Part shown: piece after piece, positions 32,636 through 41,244 of the stretch
Layout of the letters: every line of letters begins with the position of its first letter
How positions within the stretch are numbered: position 1 is the first letter of the stretch
Source of the DNA: an uncultured Johnsonella sp.
GTDB lineage: Bacteria; Bacillota; Clostridia; Lachnospirales; Lachnospiraceae
Direction of reading: 5' to 3'
NCBI GenBank assembly: GCA_937927235.1
Contig: CALBCM010000040.1
Location: 1-63,053 of the forward strand
DNA length: 63,053 nucleotides
Position numbers and translations under genes: made by a program
The notes under the pieces: generated by a model
What the model was told of the DNA's origin: nothing
What the model saw: only the letters and a program-made list of their open reading frames with translations
Databases searched by the model: none

Positions 32636-33294
32636 CTCAAAAGGAGATATTAAGCCATGTTGACCATACCCTTTTAAAGCCATACTCAACATGGGATGAA
32701 ATTCAAAAGCTGTGCAGGGAAGCTATAAAATATAAGACAGCAACTGTATGCATACCGCCGAATTACATAAAAAGGGTAAGGGAAAAGTTTAAAAAGAAGC
32801 TTAAAATCTGTACTGTTGTAGGCTTTCCTCTAGGATATAGTTCAAAAGAAGCGAAGCTTGTAGAGATAATTCAGGCATTAGAAGACGGTGCTGATGAAAT
32901 AGATATGGTAGTCAATATCAGTGATGTAAAAAATGGTGAATTTAATAAAATAAAGCAAGAAATTTCATTGCTAAAGAATTCGGTTGATGATAAAATATTA
33001 AAAGTAATCATAGAAACCTGTTATCTTAATGAAGATGAAAAAATTAAATTATGTGAGATAATTAAAAAAACCAGAGCTGATTATATTAAGACTTCAACAG
33101 GCTTCGGGACTGCCGGTGCCGTACTGGAAGATATTTTATTGTTTAAAAAGCATATAGGTAAAGAGGTAAAGATAAAAGCAGCAGGCGGAATCAGAAGTAT
33201 AAAGGATATGGAAGCCTTTTTGCAAGCCGGTTGTGACAGGTTGGGAACAAGCTCCGCAATCGAACTTTTTAAAGCTGAGGAAACAAATAAATAA
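32632..33294 (+). CDS. deoC: Deoxyribose-phosphate aldolase
   Basis: DeoC cleaves deoxyribose 5-phosphate into glyceraldehyde 3-phosphate and acetaldehyde. The 220-residue protein starts with SHVDHTLLKPYSTWDEI. The Schiff-base lysine is in YIKTSTGFGTAGA and the second conserved lysine in KIKAAGGIRSI. It follows pdp with a 4-base overlap and precedes the BMP lipoprotein gene. Confidence 0.95.
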   Translation: MTQKEILSHVDHTLLKPYSTWDEIQKLCREAIKYKTATVCIPPNYIKRVREKFKKKLKICTVVGFPLGYSSKEAKLVEIIQALEDGADEIDMVVNISDVKNGEFNKIKQEISLLKNSVDDKILKVIIETCYLNEDEKIKLCEIIKKTRADYIKTSTGFGTAGAVLEDILLFKKHIGKEVKIKAAGGIRSIKDMEAFLQAGCDRLGTSSAIELFKAEETNK

Positions 33295-33323
33295 TATAAA
33301 ATTTAAAAATGGAGGAAAATTTT

Positions 33324-34472
33324 ATGAAGAAAAAGGTTTCAGCTATTATTTTAATGGCAGCTATGGCAGTAAGCCTGCTTGCAGGCTGTGCTTCAAAGCC
33401 GTCAGGTGAATCTGCACAGTCGGGAGGTGAAAAAAATTCAGAGGGCTCTCAGGCGGAAAGCAAAAGCTCCGACGACGGCTCAGGGTATGAGCTTGCACTT
33501 ATTACTGATGTCGGCACTATTGATGACAAGTCATTTAATCAAGGCTCATGGGAAGGGCTTGAAAAATATGCCAAAGAACATAATATTACCCATAAGTATT
33601 ATAAGCCTGCCGAAAAATCGGATGATGCCTGCCTTGACGCTATAGACTTAGCTGTAAAGGGCGGCGCAAAGGTTATAGTAACTCCCGGATTTCTGTTTGA
33701 AAGCCCGGTTTATCAGGCACAGACCAAATATCCGGAGGTTAAGTTTGTACTTATAGATGCAGAGCCTAAAACTGCTGATGCCGCTGAAATTAAAGATAAT
33801 GTACTGTCAATATTTTATGCCGAGGAGCAGGCAGGCTATCTTGCCGGATATGCCGCTGTAACAGAGGGCTATCGTGAACTTGGATTTATGGGAGGCATTG
33901 CGGTACCGGCAGTAGTGCGCTTTGGCTATGGCTATGTGCAGGGAGCAGATGCTGCGGCAAAAGCACTTGGGCTTGATAAGGGAGCAGTAAAAATCAAGTA
34001 TACCTATGTAGGAAACTTTGACGCTTCACCGGAAAACCAAACTAAGGCAGCCGCTTGGTATAATGAAGGAACCGAGTGTATCTTTGCCTGTGGAGGCGGT
34101 GTAGGCAACTCAGTTATGAAAGCGGCAGAAACTGTAAATAAATTTGTAATAGGCGTAGATGTTGACCAGTCAGGCGAATCTCCTACAGTAATAACTTCGG
34201 CTATGAAAAACCTCGGAGATTCCGTATATAATGCACTGGACAATTATTATAAGGGCAGCTTTGAAGGCGGAAAGAAACTGACTCTCACTGCAAGAGAGAA
34301 CGGAGTGGAGCTTCCTATGGATACTTCAAAGTTTACCAAGTTTACAAAAGAGGATTATGATAAGCTTTATAAAGGACTTCAGGATGGACTTATCGAAGTT
34401 AAGGGAGATAGTGAGGCAAAGGATTTGGCTTTATTAAATACTGAAATTGTTGAAGTAAATGAGATTAAGTAG
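33324..34472 (+). CDS. BMP-family nucleoside-binding lipoprotein
   Basis: The substrate-binding protein of the importer. I chose the ATG at 33324 (382 residues), preceded by GGAGG; the in-frame TTG/ATG-like codons from 33309 include the ribosome binding site. The lipoprotein signal ends SLLAGCAS, so Cys is lipidated. A Ser/Gly/Glu-rich spacer (about 24-52) leads to the BMP domain: LITDVGTIDDKSFNQGSWEG, VTPGFLFESPVYQAQ, GFMGGIAVPAVVRFGYG and VIGVDVDQSG. Its position after the enzymes, apart from the transporter genes, lets it be translated at its own level. Confidence 0.92.
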   Translation: MKKKVSAIILMAAMAVSLLAGCASKPSGESAQSGGEKNSEGSQAESKSSDDGSGYELALITDVGTIDDKSFNQGSWEGLEKYAKEHNITHKYYKPAEKSDDACLDAIDLAVKGGAKVIVTPGFLFESPVYQAQTKYPEVKFVLIDAEPKTADAAEIKDNVLSIFYAEEQAGYLAGYAAVTEGYRELGFMGGIAVPAVVRFGYGYVQGADAAAKALGLDKGAVKIKYTYVGNFDASPENQTKAAAWYNEGTECIFACGGGVGNSVMKAAETVNKFVIGVDVDQSGESPTVITSAMKNLGDSVYNALDNYYKGSFEGGKKLTLTARENGVELPMDTSKFTKFTKEDYDKLYKGLQDGLIEVKGDSEAKDLALLNTEIVEVNEIK

Positions 34473-34497
34473 TCTATGAATGCAGAGGATAAACTGT

Positions 34498-35193
34498 ATG
34501 CGATACCCCAAATGGTTAGATAATGTAATGTCTTCTGCTGAAGTTTATGAAGATATAAAAAAGAGGATTGTAAATTTAGAGCTTGAGCCGAACCAGGTTA
34601 TAAGCGAAAACTCAATATGCAAAGAGTATGGTGTATCAAGGTCGGTTATAAGGACTGCTTTTTCAAAACTTCAGCAGATTCATTTTATTGATATATATCC
34701 TCAGAGAGGAACCTATATATCACCTATGGATTTAAACTATATTTCAGACCTTTTGATGCTGCGCACTGCAGTGGAAAAGGAGGTTATATATGAAGTGTTT
34801 ACAAATTTGGCTCCTTCTACTAAGAATAAGCTTGTGGCAAAGTTATCTGAAAATATAGCAAAACAGGAAAAATGCAGGAATGAAAAAAATTATAAGGGAG
34901 AATTTCCAAAATATGATGCCGAGTTTCACGATATAATGATCAACAGTGTAAATCGGGCTTCTCTTTTTAATATTATAAGCGATGATATGCTTCATATATC
35001 AAGATGGAGAAATTTTGTGATTCCTTATGATATTACCATCCCTAAGCTTATAGATGAACATCGGACCATCCTTGAAGCAATCAAGGACGGAGATCTTGCA
35101 AAGGCTCAAAAGGCTATGGCAAATCATCTTGAGACAGTTTCGGCAATCGCAAACAGAGCCACCTCTGAATATCCCGAATATTTTAAAAAATAA
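34498..35193 (+). CDS. GntR-family transcriptional regulator, FCD (FadR-like) type
   Basis: A 231-residue regulator from the ATG at 34498 (AGAGGAT 7 bases upstream; an ATG at 34480 lacks a ribosome binding site). The N-terminal winged helix is VISENSICKEYGVSRSVIR with the wing QRGTYISPM. The C-terminal all-helical FCD domain has metal-type residues in AEFHDIMINSVN, ISRWRNF and DEHRTILEAIKDGDLAKA. It is the last gene of the nucleoside operon but also lies directly before the had cluster. Palindromic TTGTATACAA-type sites near hadI and the ligase gene suit this regulator class. Inference: it may control amino-acid fermentation rather than, or as well as, nucleoside salvage. Confidence 0.85.
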   Translation: MRYPKWLDNVMSSAEVYEDIKKRIVNLELEPNQVISENSICKEYGVSRSVIRTAFSKLQQIHFIDIYPQRGTYISPMDLNYISDLLMLRTAVEKEVIYEVFTNLAPSTKNKLVAKLSENIAKQEKCRNEKNYKGEFPKYDAEFHDIMINSVNRASLFNIISDDMLHISRWRNFVIPYDITIPKLIDEHRTILEAIKDGDLAKAQKAMANHLETVSAIANRATSEYPEYFKK

Positions 35194-35198
35194 TAGGA

Positions 35199-35234
35199 AC
35201 AGCCTGTACGATTTTTTCGTACAGGCTGTATTTT
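35199..35234 (+). terminator. Intrinsic terminator after the gntR gene
   Basis: A 13-base perfect helix (35199-35211 with 35217-35229) around a short T loop, followed by ATTTTG. It separates the nucleoside operon from the had cluster. Confidence 0.88.
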
Positions 35235-35640
35235 GTTGATTTCTTATAAATTTATAAGGCTAAATCTGGCTCTATATAAATAACATTATCAGTGTTTAAA
35301 AAATTATCTAAGATTGCTAAAGATTGATAAATAACAAATAAGTCAAGGAATCATAAATTTATACTAGGAAGCAGGTGAAATTAAGCTTTTATATTATATA
35401 GTTTTGCAGGAGAACAGGTAAAATCACAATATACAGCTGTTGTTGGAAATAGAACATAATATTTCAGGTATACATTTTAGATGAAAGTAAAAAAAATAAA
35501 CAAAAGTTATTTACAAATCCAATAAAAATTGATAAACTAAAGACAATGAAATTGTTAAAAAATCCTCTATTAAATTATAAATGTCTAAATCTATAAAATG
35601 TAGTTTTAAATAAATACAAGAGGATTTTAAAAAATAACAA
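35235..35640 (+). promoter_or_regulatory. Upstream region of the had cluster
   Basis: About 400 AT-rich bases with no credible gene. They contain GTATAC within GGTATACATT at about 35468-35477, direct AGATTGCTAAAGATTG-like repeats near 35310-35330 and several TATAAT-like hexamers, none with a clean -35 partner. The operator-like palindromes at 35641 and 35688 lie at the downstream end, so the promoter is probably within the last 100 bases. Confidence 0.4.
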
Positions 35641-35697
35641 TCTTGTATACAAGAGTACAAGAAAACAAGAGGAAGATGGTAAAAGGTATGTATACAT
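35641..35697 (+). promoter_or_regulatory. Palindromic operator candidates before and on the hadI start
   Basis: TCTTGTATACAAGA (35641-35654) is a perfect 14-base palindrome. ATGTATACAT (35688-35697) is a perfect 10-base palindrome. Both share the GTATAC core found in many GntR/FCD operators, and a related site is at 43912. The GntR gene ends about 450 bases upstream. Binding would block transcription or translation start of the had cluster (inference). Confidence 0.55.
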
Positions 35698-36470
35698 TAG
35701 GAATTGACATCGGCTCAACCACATCTAAAGCCGTAATTTTAAAGGATGGCAAGGAGATAGTGGCTTCCTCAGTTATAGTTGCTACTGTGGGAACTGACGG
35801 AGTACCTAAAGCAGTAGAAGGTGTTATGAAAGAAAGCGGATTAAGTCTTGGCGAAATGAGCTGCATTGTAGCTACAGGCTATGGAAGACAGACTTATGAG
35901 GGAGCTGACTATCAGGTCAGCGAGCTTTCCTGCCATGCACTTGGTGTATATATGGTGTTTAAGGAAGTAAGAACGATAATTGATATAGGGGGGCAGGACG
36001 CAAAGGTGCTTGCCCTGAATGAACAAGGCAGAATGATAAATTTTGTTATGAATGATAAGTGTGCTGCGGGCACCGGAAGATTTTTAGATGTAATGGCGAA
36101 TATATTAAATCTTAAGATTGAGGAGCTTGAAATTGAAGCGGAAAAATCACAAAATCCAGTATCAATTTCAAGTACCTGCACTGTGTTTGCAGAATCAGAG
36201 GTTATATCGCAGCTTGCTACCGGAGCTAAGATTCCAGATCTTGTTGAGGGAATCTGCAAATCAGTTGCAGCAAGAACCGCTGCACTTGCAAAGCGTGTAG
36301 GAGTGCGTGAAAAGGTATGCATGAGCGGAGGAGTTGCTAAAAATGCTGCAATACGCAAGGCTATGTCAAAAGAGCTTGGGATGGAAATACTTTATGATGA
36401 AAAGGCTCAGCTTATGGGAGCGCTTGGAGCAGCAATTTATGGATTTAACAAGGTAAAGCCAGAAATATAA
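35676..36470 (+). CDS. hadI: Activator of 2-hydroxyacyl-CoA dehydratase
   Basis: HadI is a homodimeric ASKHA-fold ATPase with a bridging 4Fe-4S cluster; it drives one electron into the dehydratase at the cost of ATP. The 264-residue frame has YTLGIDIGSTTSKAVIL, IIDIGGQDAKVL, NDKCAAGTGRFLD and SSTCTVFAESEVISQL, with the two cluster cysteines in KCAAG and STCTV. The ATG at 35676 has AGAGGA very close, while 35688 (MYTLGIDIG) aligns better with known HadI proteins; either is possible. First gene of the cluster; a hairpin follows before hadB. Confidence 0.9.
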   Translation: MVKGMYTLGIDIGSTTSKAVILKDGKEIVASSVIVATVGTDGVPKAVEGVMKESGLSLGEMSCIVATGYGRQTYEGADYQVSELSCHALGVYMVFKEVRTIIDIGGQDAKVLALNEQGRMINFVMNDKCAAGTGRFLDVMANILNLKIEELEIEAEKSQNPVSISSTCTVFAESEVISQLATGAKIPDLVEGICKSVAARTAALAKRVGVREKVCMSGGVAKNAAIRKAMSKELGMEILYDEKAQLMGALGAAIYGFNKVKPEI

Positions 36471-36471
36471 T

Positions 36472-36491
36472 GTGCCGTTATATGTCGGCAC
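36472..36491 (+). other. Intercistronic hairpin hadI-hadB
   Basis: GTGCCG (36472-36477) pairs with CGGCAC (36486-36491) around an 8-base loop. No T-run follows. It lies between the stop of hadI and the ribosome binding site of hadB. Confidence 0.45.
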
Positions 36492-36525
36492 TGTAATATA
36501 TAAGTACAGAAGGAGGAAATTTAGA

Positions 36526-37761
36526 ATGGGAGAAGAAGTTAAAAAAAGCAGACCTGCACCCGACCCCAATTCAGCTAAATTCAAGCTCGGAATGATAGCT
36601 GCAAAAGCCTACAGCGACTGTGCAGAGGCGAAGGCGAGAGGAGAACTTGTAGGCTGGTGTGCGAGTAATTTTCCGGTAGAAATACCTGAAACACTCGGAC
36701 TTTATGTATGCTATCCGGAAAACCAGGCTGCCGGAATTGCAGCAAGGGGAGGCGGAGAAAGGATGTGTATTGAGAGCGAAAGTGATGGATATTCAAATGA
36801 TATCTGTGCTTATGCGAGAATATCGCTTGCTTATATGAAGCTTAAGGATGCACCTGAGCAGAATATGCCTCAGCCTGATTTCGTACTCTGCTGTAATAAT
36901 ATATGCAACTGTATGATAAAGTGGTATGAGAATATAGCTAAAGAGCTTGATATTCCTATGATTATGATAGATATACCGTTTAATCCTGATTATGAAGTTT
37001 CTGAGGCAATGACTGAATATATCAGAGCACAGTTTTGGGATGCGATACACCAGCTTGAAAAGATAACAGGCAAAAAATGGGATGAGGAAAAATATAAAAA
37101 GGTAAAAGAAATTTCAGGAAGAAGCAGCAGGGCTTGGCTTGAAGCTACTGCTCAGGCGAAGTACAAGCCGTCACCGTTCAACGGCTTTGACCTTCTTAAC
37201 CACATGGCTGTAATGGTTACAGCAAGGGGTAAGGAGGAGGCGGCTGATGCTATGGAAACTCTTTTGAAGGAATATAAAGAAAATCATGAAAAGGGTGAAT
37301 CAACCTTTAAAGGCGAAGAAAAACACAGAATTATGTTTGAGGGCATAGCCTGCTGGCCTTGGCTCAGAGTAACCTCAACTGCGCTTAAAAGCCGCGGAAT
37401 AAATATGGTTACAACTATTTATGCCGATGCTTTCGGATTTATCTATGATGATTTTGACGGTATGTGCAGAGCCTACGCAGGGGTTCCAAACTGCATGAAC
37501 CTTGAAAAGGCAAGAGATAAGAGGATTAAGCTTTGCAAAGACAATTTTGTTGAGGGACTTTTAGTGCATACCAATCGCTCATGTAAGCTTTGGTCAGGAT
37601 TTATGCCTGAGATGAGCAGACAGGTAGCAGCTTCATGCGGAATTCCGCTGACTTCATTTGACGGAGATCAGGCAGATCCGAGAAACTTCTCAGAAGCTCA
37701 GTATGAAACAAGAGTACAGGGATTGATGGAGATTATGGAAGCAGCGAAGGAGGGAAGGTAA
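36526..37761 (+). CDS. hadB: 2-Hydroxyacyl-CoA dehydratase, subunit alpha (HadB-like)
   Basis: One of two 4Fe-4S subunits that dehydrate (R)-2-hydroxyacyl-CoA to the 2-enoyl-CoA through a ketyl radical. I chose the ATG at 36526 (411 residues) with AAGGAGG about 8 bases upstream. Conserved parts: VGWCASNFPVEIPETLGLY, YPENQAAGIAARGGGE, CCNNICNCMIKWYENIA and VHTNRSCKLWSGFMPE, which supply the cluster cysteines. The length fits HadB (~408). Stop and hadC start are 1 base apart. Confidence 0.92.
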   Translation: MGEEVKKSRPAPDPNSAKFKLGMIAAKAYSDCAEAKARGELVGWCASNFPVEIPETLGLYVCYPENQAAGIAARGGGERMCIESESDGYSNDICAYARISLAYMKLKDAPEQNMPQPDFVLCCNNICNCMIKWYENIAKELDIPMIMIDIPFNPDYEVSEAMTEYIRAQFWDAIHQLEKITGKKWDEEKYKKVKEISGRSSRAWLEATAQAKYKPSPFNGFDLLNHMAVMVTARGKEEAADAMETLLKEYKENHEKGESTFKGEEKHRIMFEGIACWPWLRVTSTALKSRGINMVTTIYADAFGFIYDDFDGMCRAYAGVPNCMNLEKARDKRIKLCKDNFVEGLLVHTNRSCKLWSGFMPEMSRQVAASCGIPLTSFDGDQADPRNFSEAQYETRVQGLMEIMEAAKEGR

Positions 37762-37762
37762 C

Positions 37763-38875
37763 ATGAAAGCACAGGAAATACTTAATATACTCCACGAAGC
37801 CGCAGCTTCGCCTAAAAAACAGCTTGATAAATATCTTGCAGAAAATAAAAAGGTTGTGGCAATCGCACCGGTTTACACTCCGGAGGAAATAATACATTCG
37901 ATGGGACTTGTACCTATAGGTGTATGGGGTGCCGATATGGAAGTGAGGGAAGCAAAGACTTATTATCCAGCATTTATATGTTCAATAATGCAGACAGTGC
38001 TTGAGCTTGGGATAAACGGAAAATATAAAGGCATTTCAGCGATAGTTATACCTTCACTCTGCGATTCACTTAAAACTCTTGGTCAGAACTGGAAATATGC
38101 AGTAAAGGATATTCCCTTTATACCGATGACCTATCCACAAAACAGAAAGCCTGATTACGGAATTAAATTTACAAAAAGCAGCTATGAAAGGCTTATAAAG
38201 GACCTTGAGGAGATTACAGGTGCCAGGTTCAGCGAAGAGAATCTTAAAAAAAGCAATCAAATTTATAATGAGCATAATGCAGTGATGAGAGAATTTGCAG
38301 AAACCGCCGCAGTAAGAAAAATCAGTGCAGCCAGCAGGAATGACGTATTTAAGAGCGCATGGTTCATGCTTAAAGAAGAACATACCGCACTGGTAAAAGA
38401 CCTTATAGCTGAACTTAAAAATGAAGCAGAGGATAAAAGTGATTCAAAAGTGTATGTGACGGGCATACTTGCAGACTCACCGAATCTCCTTGAAATATTT
38501 GATAAAAACGGACTTAAGGTAGTGGCTGATGATGTAGCACATGAATCCAGGCAGTATAAAACAGATATTCCGCAGATGGAAAGCTCACTTGATGCACTTG
38601 CGAATAAATTTGCCAATATGGACAACTGTACCTTACTTTATGACAGAGATAAAAAAAGAGTGGATTATATTATAGATGAAGCCAAAAAGCATAATGCAAA
38701 GGGTGTTATTGTTTTAATGACTAAATTCTGTGATCCGGAAGAATTTGACTATGTTCCTATAAAAAGAGCCTGTGACAAGGCTGGACTGGCACATATAAAT
38801 ATAGAGGTTGATAGGCAGATGGTCAACTATCAGCAGGCAGGCACAATGCTGCAGGCTTTTAAAGAAATGTTATAA
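37763..38875 (+). CDS. hadC: 2-Hydroxyacyl-CoA dehydratase, subunit beta (HadC-like)
   Basis: The second dehydratase subunit, 370 residues. It has the N-terminal APVYTPEEIIHSMGLVPIG, FICSIMQTVLELGINGKYKG and PSLCDSLKTLGQNWKY, and C-terminal VLMTKFCDPEEFDYVPIKRACDKAG, with cysteines at the positions used by the second 4Fe-4S cluster. Translation is coupled to hadB. A hairpin follows before the CoA-transferase gene. Confidence 0.92.
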   Translation: MKAQEILNILHEAAASPKKQLDKYLAENKKVVAIAPVYTPEEIIHSMGLVPIGVWGADMEVREAKTYYPAFICSIMQTVLELGINGKYKGISAIVIPSLCDSLKTLGQNWKYAVKDIPFIPMTYPQNRKPDYGIKFTKSSYERLIKDLEEITGARFSEENLKKSNQIYNEHNAVMREFAETAAVRKISAASRNDVFKSAWFMLKEEHTALVKDLIAELKNEAEDKSDSKVYVTGILADSPNLLEIFDKNGLKVVADDVAHESRQYKTDIPQMESSLDALANKFANMDNCTLLYDRDKKRVDYIIDEAKKHNAKGVIVLMTKFCDPEEFDYVPIKRACDKAGLAHINIEVDRQMVNYQQAGTMLQAFKEML

Positions 38876-38900
38876 AATTCGCGTTATAAGTGATAGGGAT

Positions 38901-38931
38901 ACCGTACGTGCTGCATATAGCAGCAACCGGT
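38901..38931 (+). other. Intercistronic hairpin hadC-hadA
   Basis: TGCTGC (38909-38914) pairs with GCAGCA (38920-38925) and ACCG (38901-38904) with CGGT (38928-38931). Only TTTTG follows, so it could be a leaky terminator or a processing and stability element. Confidence 0.45.
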
Positions 38932-38960
38932 TTTGATAAAAAATAAAAAGGAGGATTTTT

Positions 38961-40190
38961 ATGAAACCATTAGAGGGGGTAAGGGTCGTAGAACTTGCAA
39001 CATTTATTGCGGCAGCAGCTTCAGGCAGGTTTATGGCAGATTTAGGAGCGGACGTTATAAAAATTGAAACGGCAAAGGGAGATCCGCTCAGATATACGGC
39101 TCCTTCAGAGGGAAGACCACTTGATATGTATGAAAATACTACTTGGGATCTTGAAAACGGAAACAAACGCTGCATCTCCATTGATATTAGAAAGCCCGGC
39201 GGCAGGGAAGCGTTCTTTAAGCTGCTTGATACGGCGGATGTGCTTATCACAAACTGGAGAGTTCAAGCACTTGAAAGAGCGGGGCTTGACTATGAAACCT
39301 TAAAGCAGAGATACCCTAAGCTTGTGTATGCAATCTGTACAGGCTATGGACAGTACGGACCTGATAAGGATTTGCCCGGATTTGATTTTACTGCATTCTT
39401 TGCAAGAGGAGGCTATCTGGATTCATTGAGACAAAAGGGCAGCATTCCTATGAATGTGGTTCCGGGTATAGGCGACCACAATGTGGGTATGAACCTTGTA
39501 GCAGGAATTCTTGCAGCTTTATATCAGGCAAAGACAAAGGGAGTTGGAGAAAAGGTTGAAACTTCACTGTTTGAAAGTGCAATCTACAATTTCGGCATGA
39601 TGATACAGGCTGCCAACTATGACGGAATAGCAAGGAATTATCCTATCAACGTGAGAGAAAGTGCAAATCCTTTCAATGCGGCATGGAAAACCGCTGACGG
39701 CAGGTATATACAGACCTGCATGCCGGACTACAACACTTATTATAAGAAGTTTATTACTGTCATAGGAAGGCAAGACCTGGCAGAGGATGAAAACTACTTC
39801 CCGGTACAGAACATGCAGAGCAACAAGCTCGGAGAAAAGCTCTATGATATAGTGATGGAAGCGATTGGCAAAAAAACGCTTGAGGAATGGAATGTAATCT
39901 TCAGGGAAGCGGATATACCCTTTGCACCTGCACAGAATTGGATGGAAATTATGCGTGACCCTCAGGCTGAAGCAAATAACTGTTTTTATGACATGACTTA
40001 TGGCAACGGTAATGTAAGAAGATTGGTAAGACTTCCTGTTAAATTTGAAGAAATGGGCAATCCGGATTATAAGAGGGGACCTTTTATAGGCGAGCAGGGA
40101 AATGAAATTCTTAAAGAGCTTGGATATGATGATAAAGCCATAGCTAAATTACTTGAAGATGGTGATATATATATTTATGAAAAAAAGTAA
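38961..40190 (+). CDS. hadA: CaiB/BaiF-type CoA-transferase (HadA/FldA-like)
   Basis: Class III CoA-transferases move CoA from the enoyl- or saturated acyl-CoA product to the incoming 2-hydroxy acid. The 409 residues show the family pattern LEGVRVVELATFIAAAASGRFMADLGADVIKIE, shortened here to VVELATFIAAAASGRF and LGADVIKIE, plus YGQYGPDKDLPGFD and VPGIGDHNVGMNLVAGI, whose Asp is the expected acyl-anhydride nucleophile. The substrate is probably 2-hydroxyisocaproate (leucine) because of brnQ in the cluster; an aromatic hydroxy acid (FldA-type) cannot be excluded. A strong AAGGAGG precedes the ATG. Confidence 0.88.
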   Translation: MKPLEGVRVVELATFIAAAASGRFMADLGADVIKIETAKGDPLRYTAPSEGRPLDMYENTTWDLENGNKRCISIDIRKPGGREAFFKLLDTADVLITNWRVQALERAGLDYETLKQRYPKLVYAICTGYGQYGPDKDLPGFDFTAFFARGGYLDSLRQKGSIPMNVVPGIGDHNVGMNLVAGILAALYQAKTKGVGEKVETSLFESAIYNFGMMIQAANYDGIARNYPINVRESANPFNAAWKTADGRYIQTCMPDYNTYYKKFITVIGRQDLAEDENYFPVQNMQSNKLGEKLYDIVMEAIGKKTLEEWNVIFREADIPFAPAQNWMEIMRDPQAEANNCFYDMTYGNGNVRRLVRLPVKFEEMGNPDYKRGPFIGEQGNEILKELGYDDKAIAKLLEDGDIYIYEKK

Positions 40191-40231
40191 TGCATGCTTT
40201 ATAAATTATAAAAAGTTAAGGAGAAAATAAG

Positions 40232-41215
40232 ATGTTTAAAATTAAATGCACATTTACACCAAAGATTATAGAAAAATTTGGAGGCGAAAAACCTGAGGGA
40301 ATGGATTTTGAATATATTAAATTTCCCTGCAGTGATGAAGAATTAATTGAACAGCTTAAAGAGGCTGATGTACTGTTTTGCGGACCAGTTGATTTTATAA
40401 GAAAGAATGTTATAGACAGTCTTCCGAACCTTAAGCTTATACAGTCCCTGGGAGTTGGATATGATAAGATTGACCTTGAAGCTGCAAAGGCAAAATCTGT
40501 TTATGTTTGCAATAACAGAGCGGTAAATGCGGTATCGGTAGCAGAGCATGCCATACTTCTTATGCTGGCATGTATTAAAAAGCTTGCTTATGCAGATGCT
40601 AAAATTAAAGAAGGCAAATTTAACGAGGTATTCAGAGAATATCAGGTAAAGGGACATACCGAGCTTGGCGGAAAAACGGTAGGGCTTATAGGACTCGGAG
40701 CTATAGGAAAGGCAGTAACAAAATATCTTGATGCTTTCGGCTGCAAGCTGCTTTATACAGATGTAATACGCTGTGATAAAGAGTTTGAAGAAAAATACAA
40801 CTTGAAATACACTGATTATGATGAGCTTTATGAAAAATGTGATATTTTATCTTATCACGTGCCGGTACAGCCTGAAACCAGAAATATGATAAACAAGGAA
40901 GCTATAGCCAAGATGAAAGACAATGTCATCATAATAAATGTTTCGAGAGGTGAGATTGTAAATAACGAAGAGCTCGCAGAGGCTTTAAACTCAGGAAAAG
41001 TTATAGCAGGACTTGACGTTATAGCACCTGAACCACCTTCAGATGACCATCCGCTTTTCCATCTTAATGAGACAGGCAGGGAAAGGCTCACAATGACACC
41101 GCATATTGCAGGTACTACCGACGATGCTTTTGTACGTATGTGCAACTGGTCTTATGAGAATATGCGCAAGGTTATGAATGGTGAAAAACCAAATAATATA
41201 GTAAATGGCTTATAA
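40232..41215 (+). CDS. D-2-hydroxyacid dehydrogenase
   Basis: Reduces the 2-oxo acid from transamination to the (R)-2-hydroxy acid with NADH; LdhA in Clostridioides difficile does this for leucine. The 327-residue protein has the nucleotide fold VGLIGLGAIGKAVTKYLDAFG with GxGxxG, the Arg in NVSRGEIVNNEELAEAL, the Glu in DVIAPEPPSDDHPL and the catalytic His in TPHIAGTTDDA. It sits between hadA and brnQ with AAGGAG upstream. Confidence 0.9.
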   Translation: MFKIKCTFTPKIIEKFGGEKPEGMDFEYIKFPCSDEELIEQLKEADVLFCGPVDFIRKNVIDSLPNLKLIQSLGVGYDKIDLEAAKAKSVYVCNNRAVNAVSVAEHAILLMLACIKKLAYADAKIKEGKFNEVFREYQVKGHTELGGKTVGLIGLGAIGKAVTKYLDAFGCKLLYTDVIRCDKEFEEKYNLKYTDYDELYEKCDILSYHVPVQPETRNMINKEAIAKMKDNVIIINVSRGEIVNNEELAEALNSGKVIAGLDVIAPEPPSDDHPLFHLNETGRERLTMTPHIAGTTDDAFVRMCNWSYENMRKVMNGEKPNNIVNGL

Positions 41216-41244
41216 TTTGAACTAGGTCAGAAAAGAGGAATAAA

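Noticed and set aside
35643..35675. TTG start of hadI at 35643
   Set aside because: It lies inside the palindrome and would add residues absent from known activators; starts at 35676 or 35688 are more likely.
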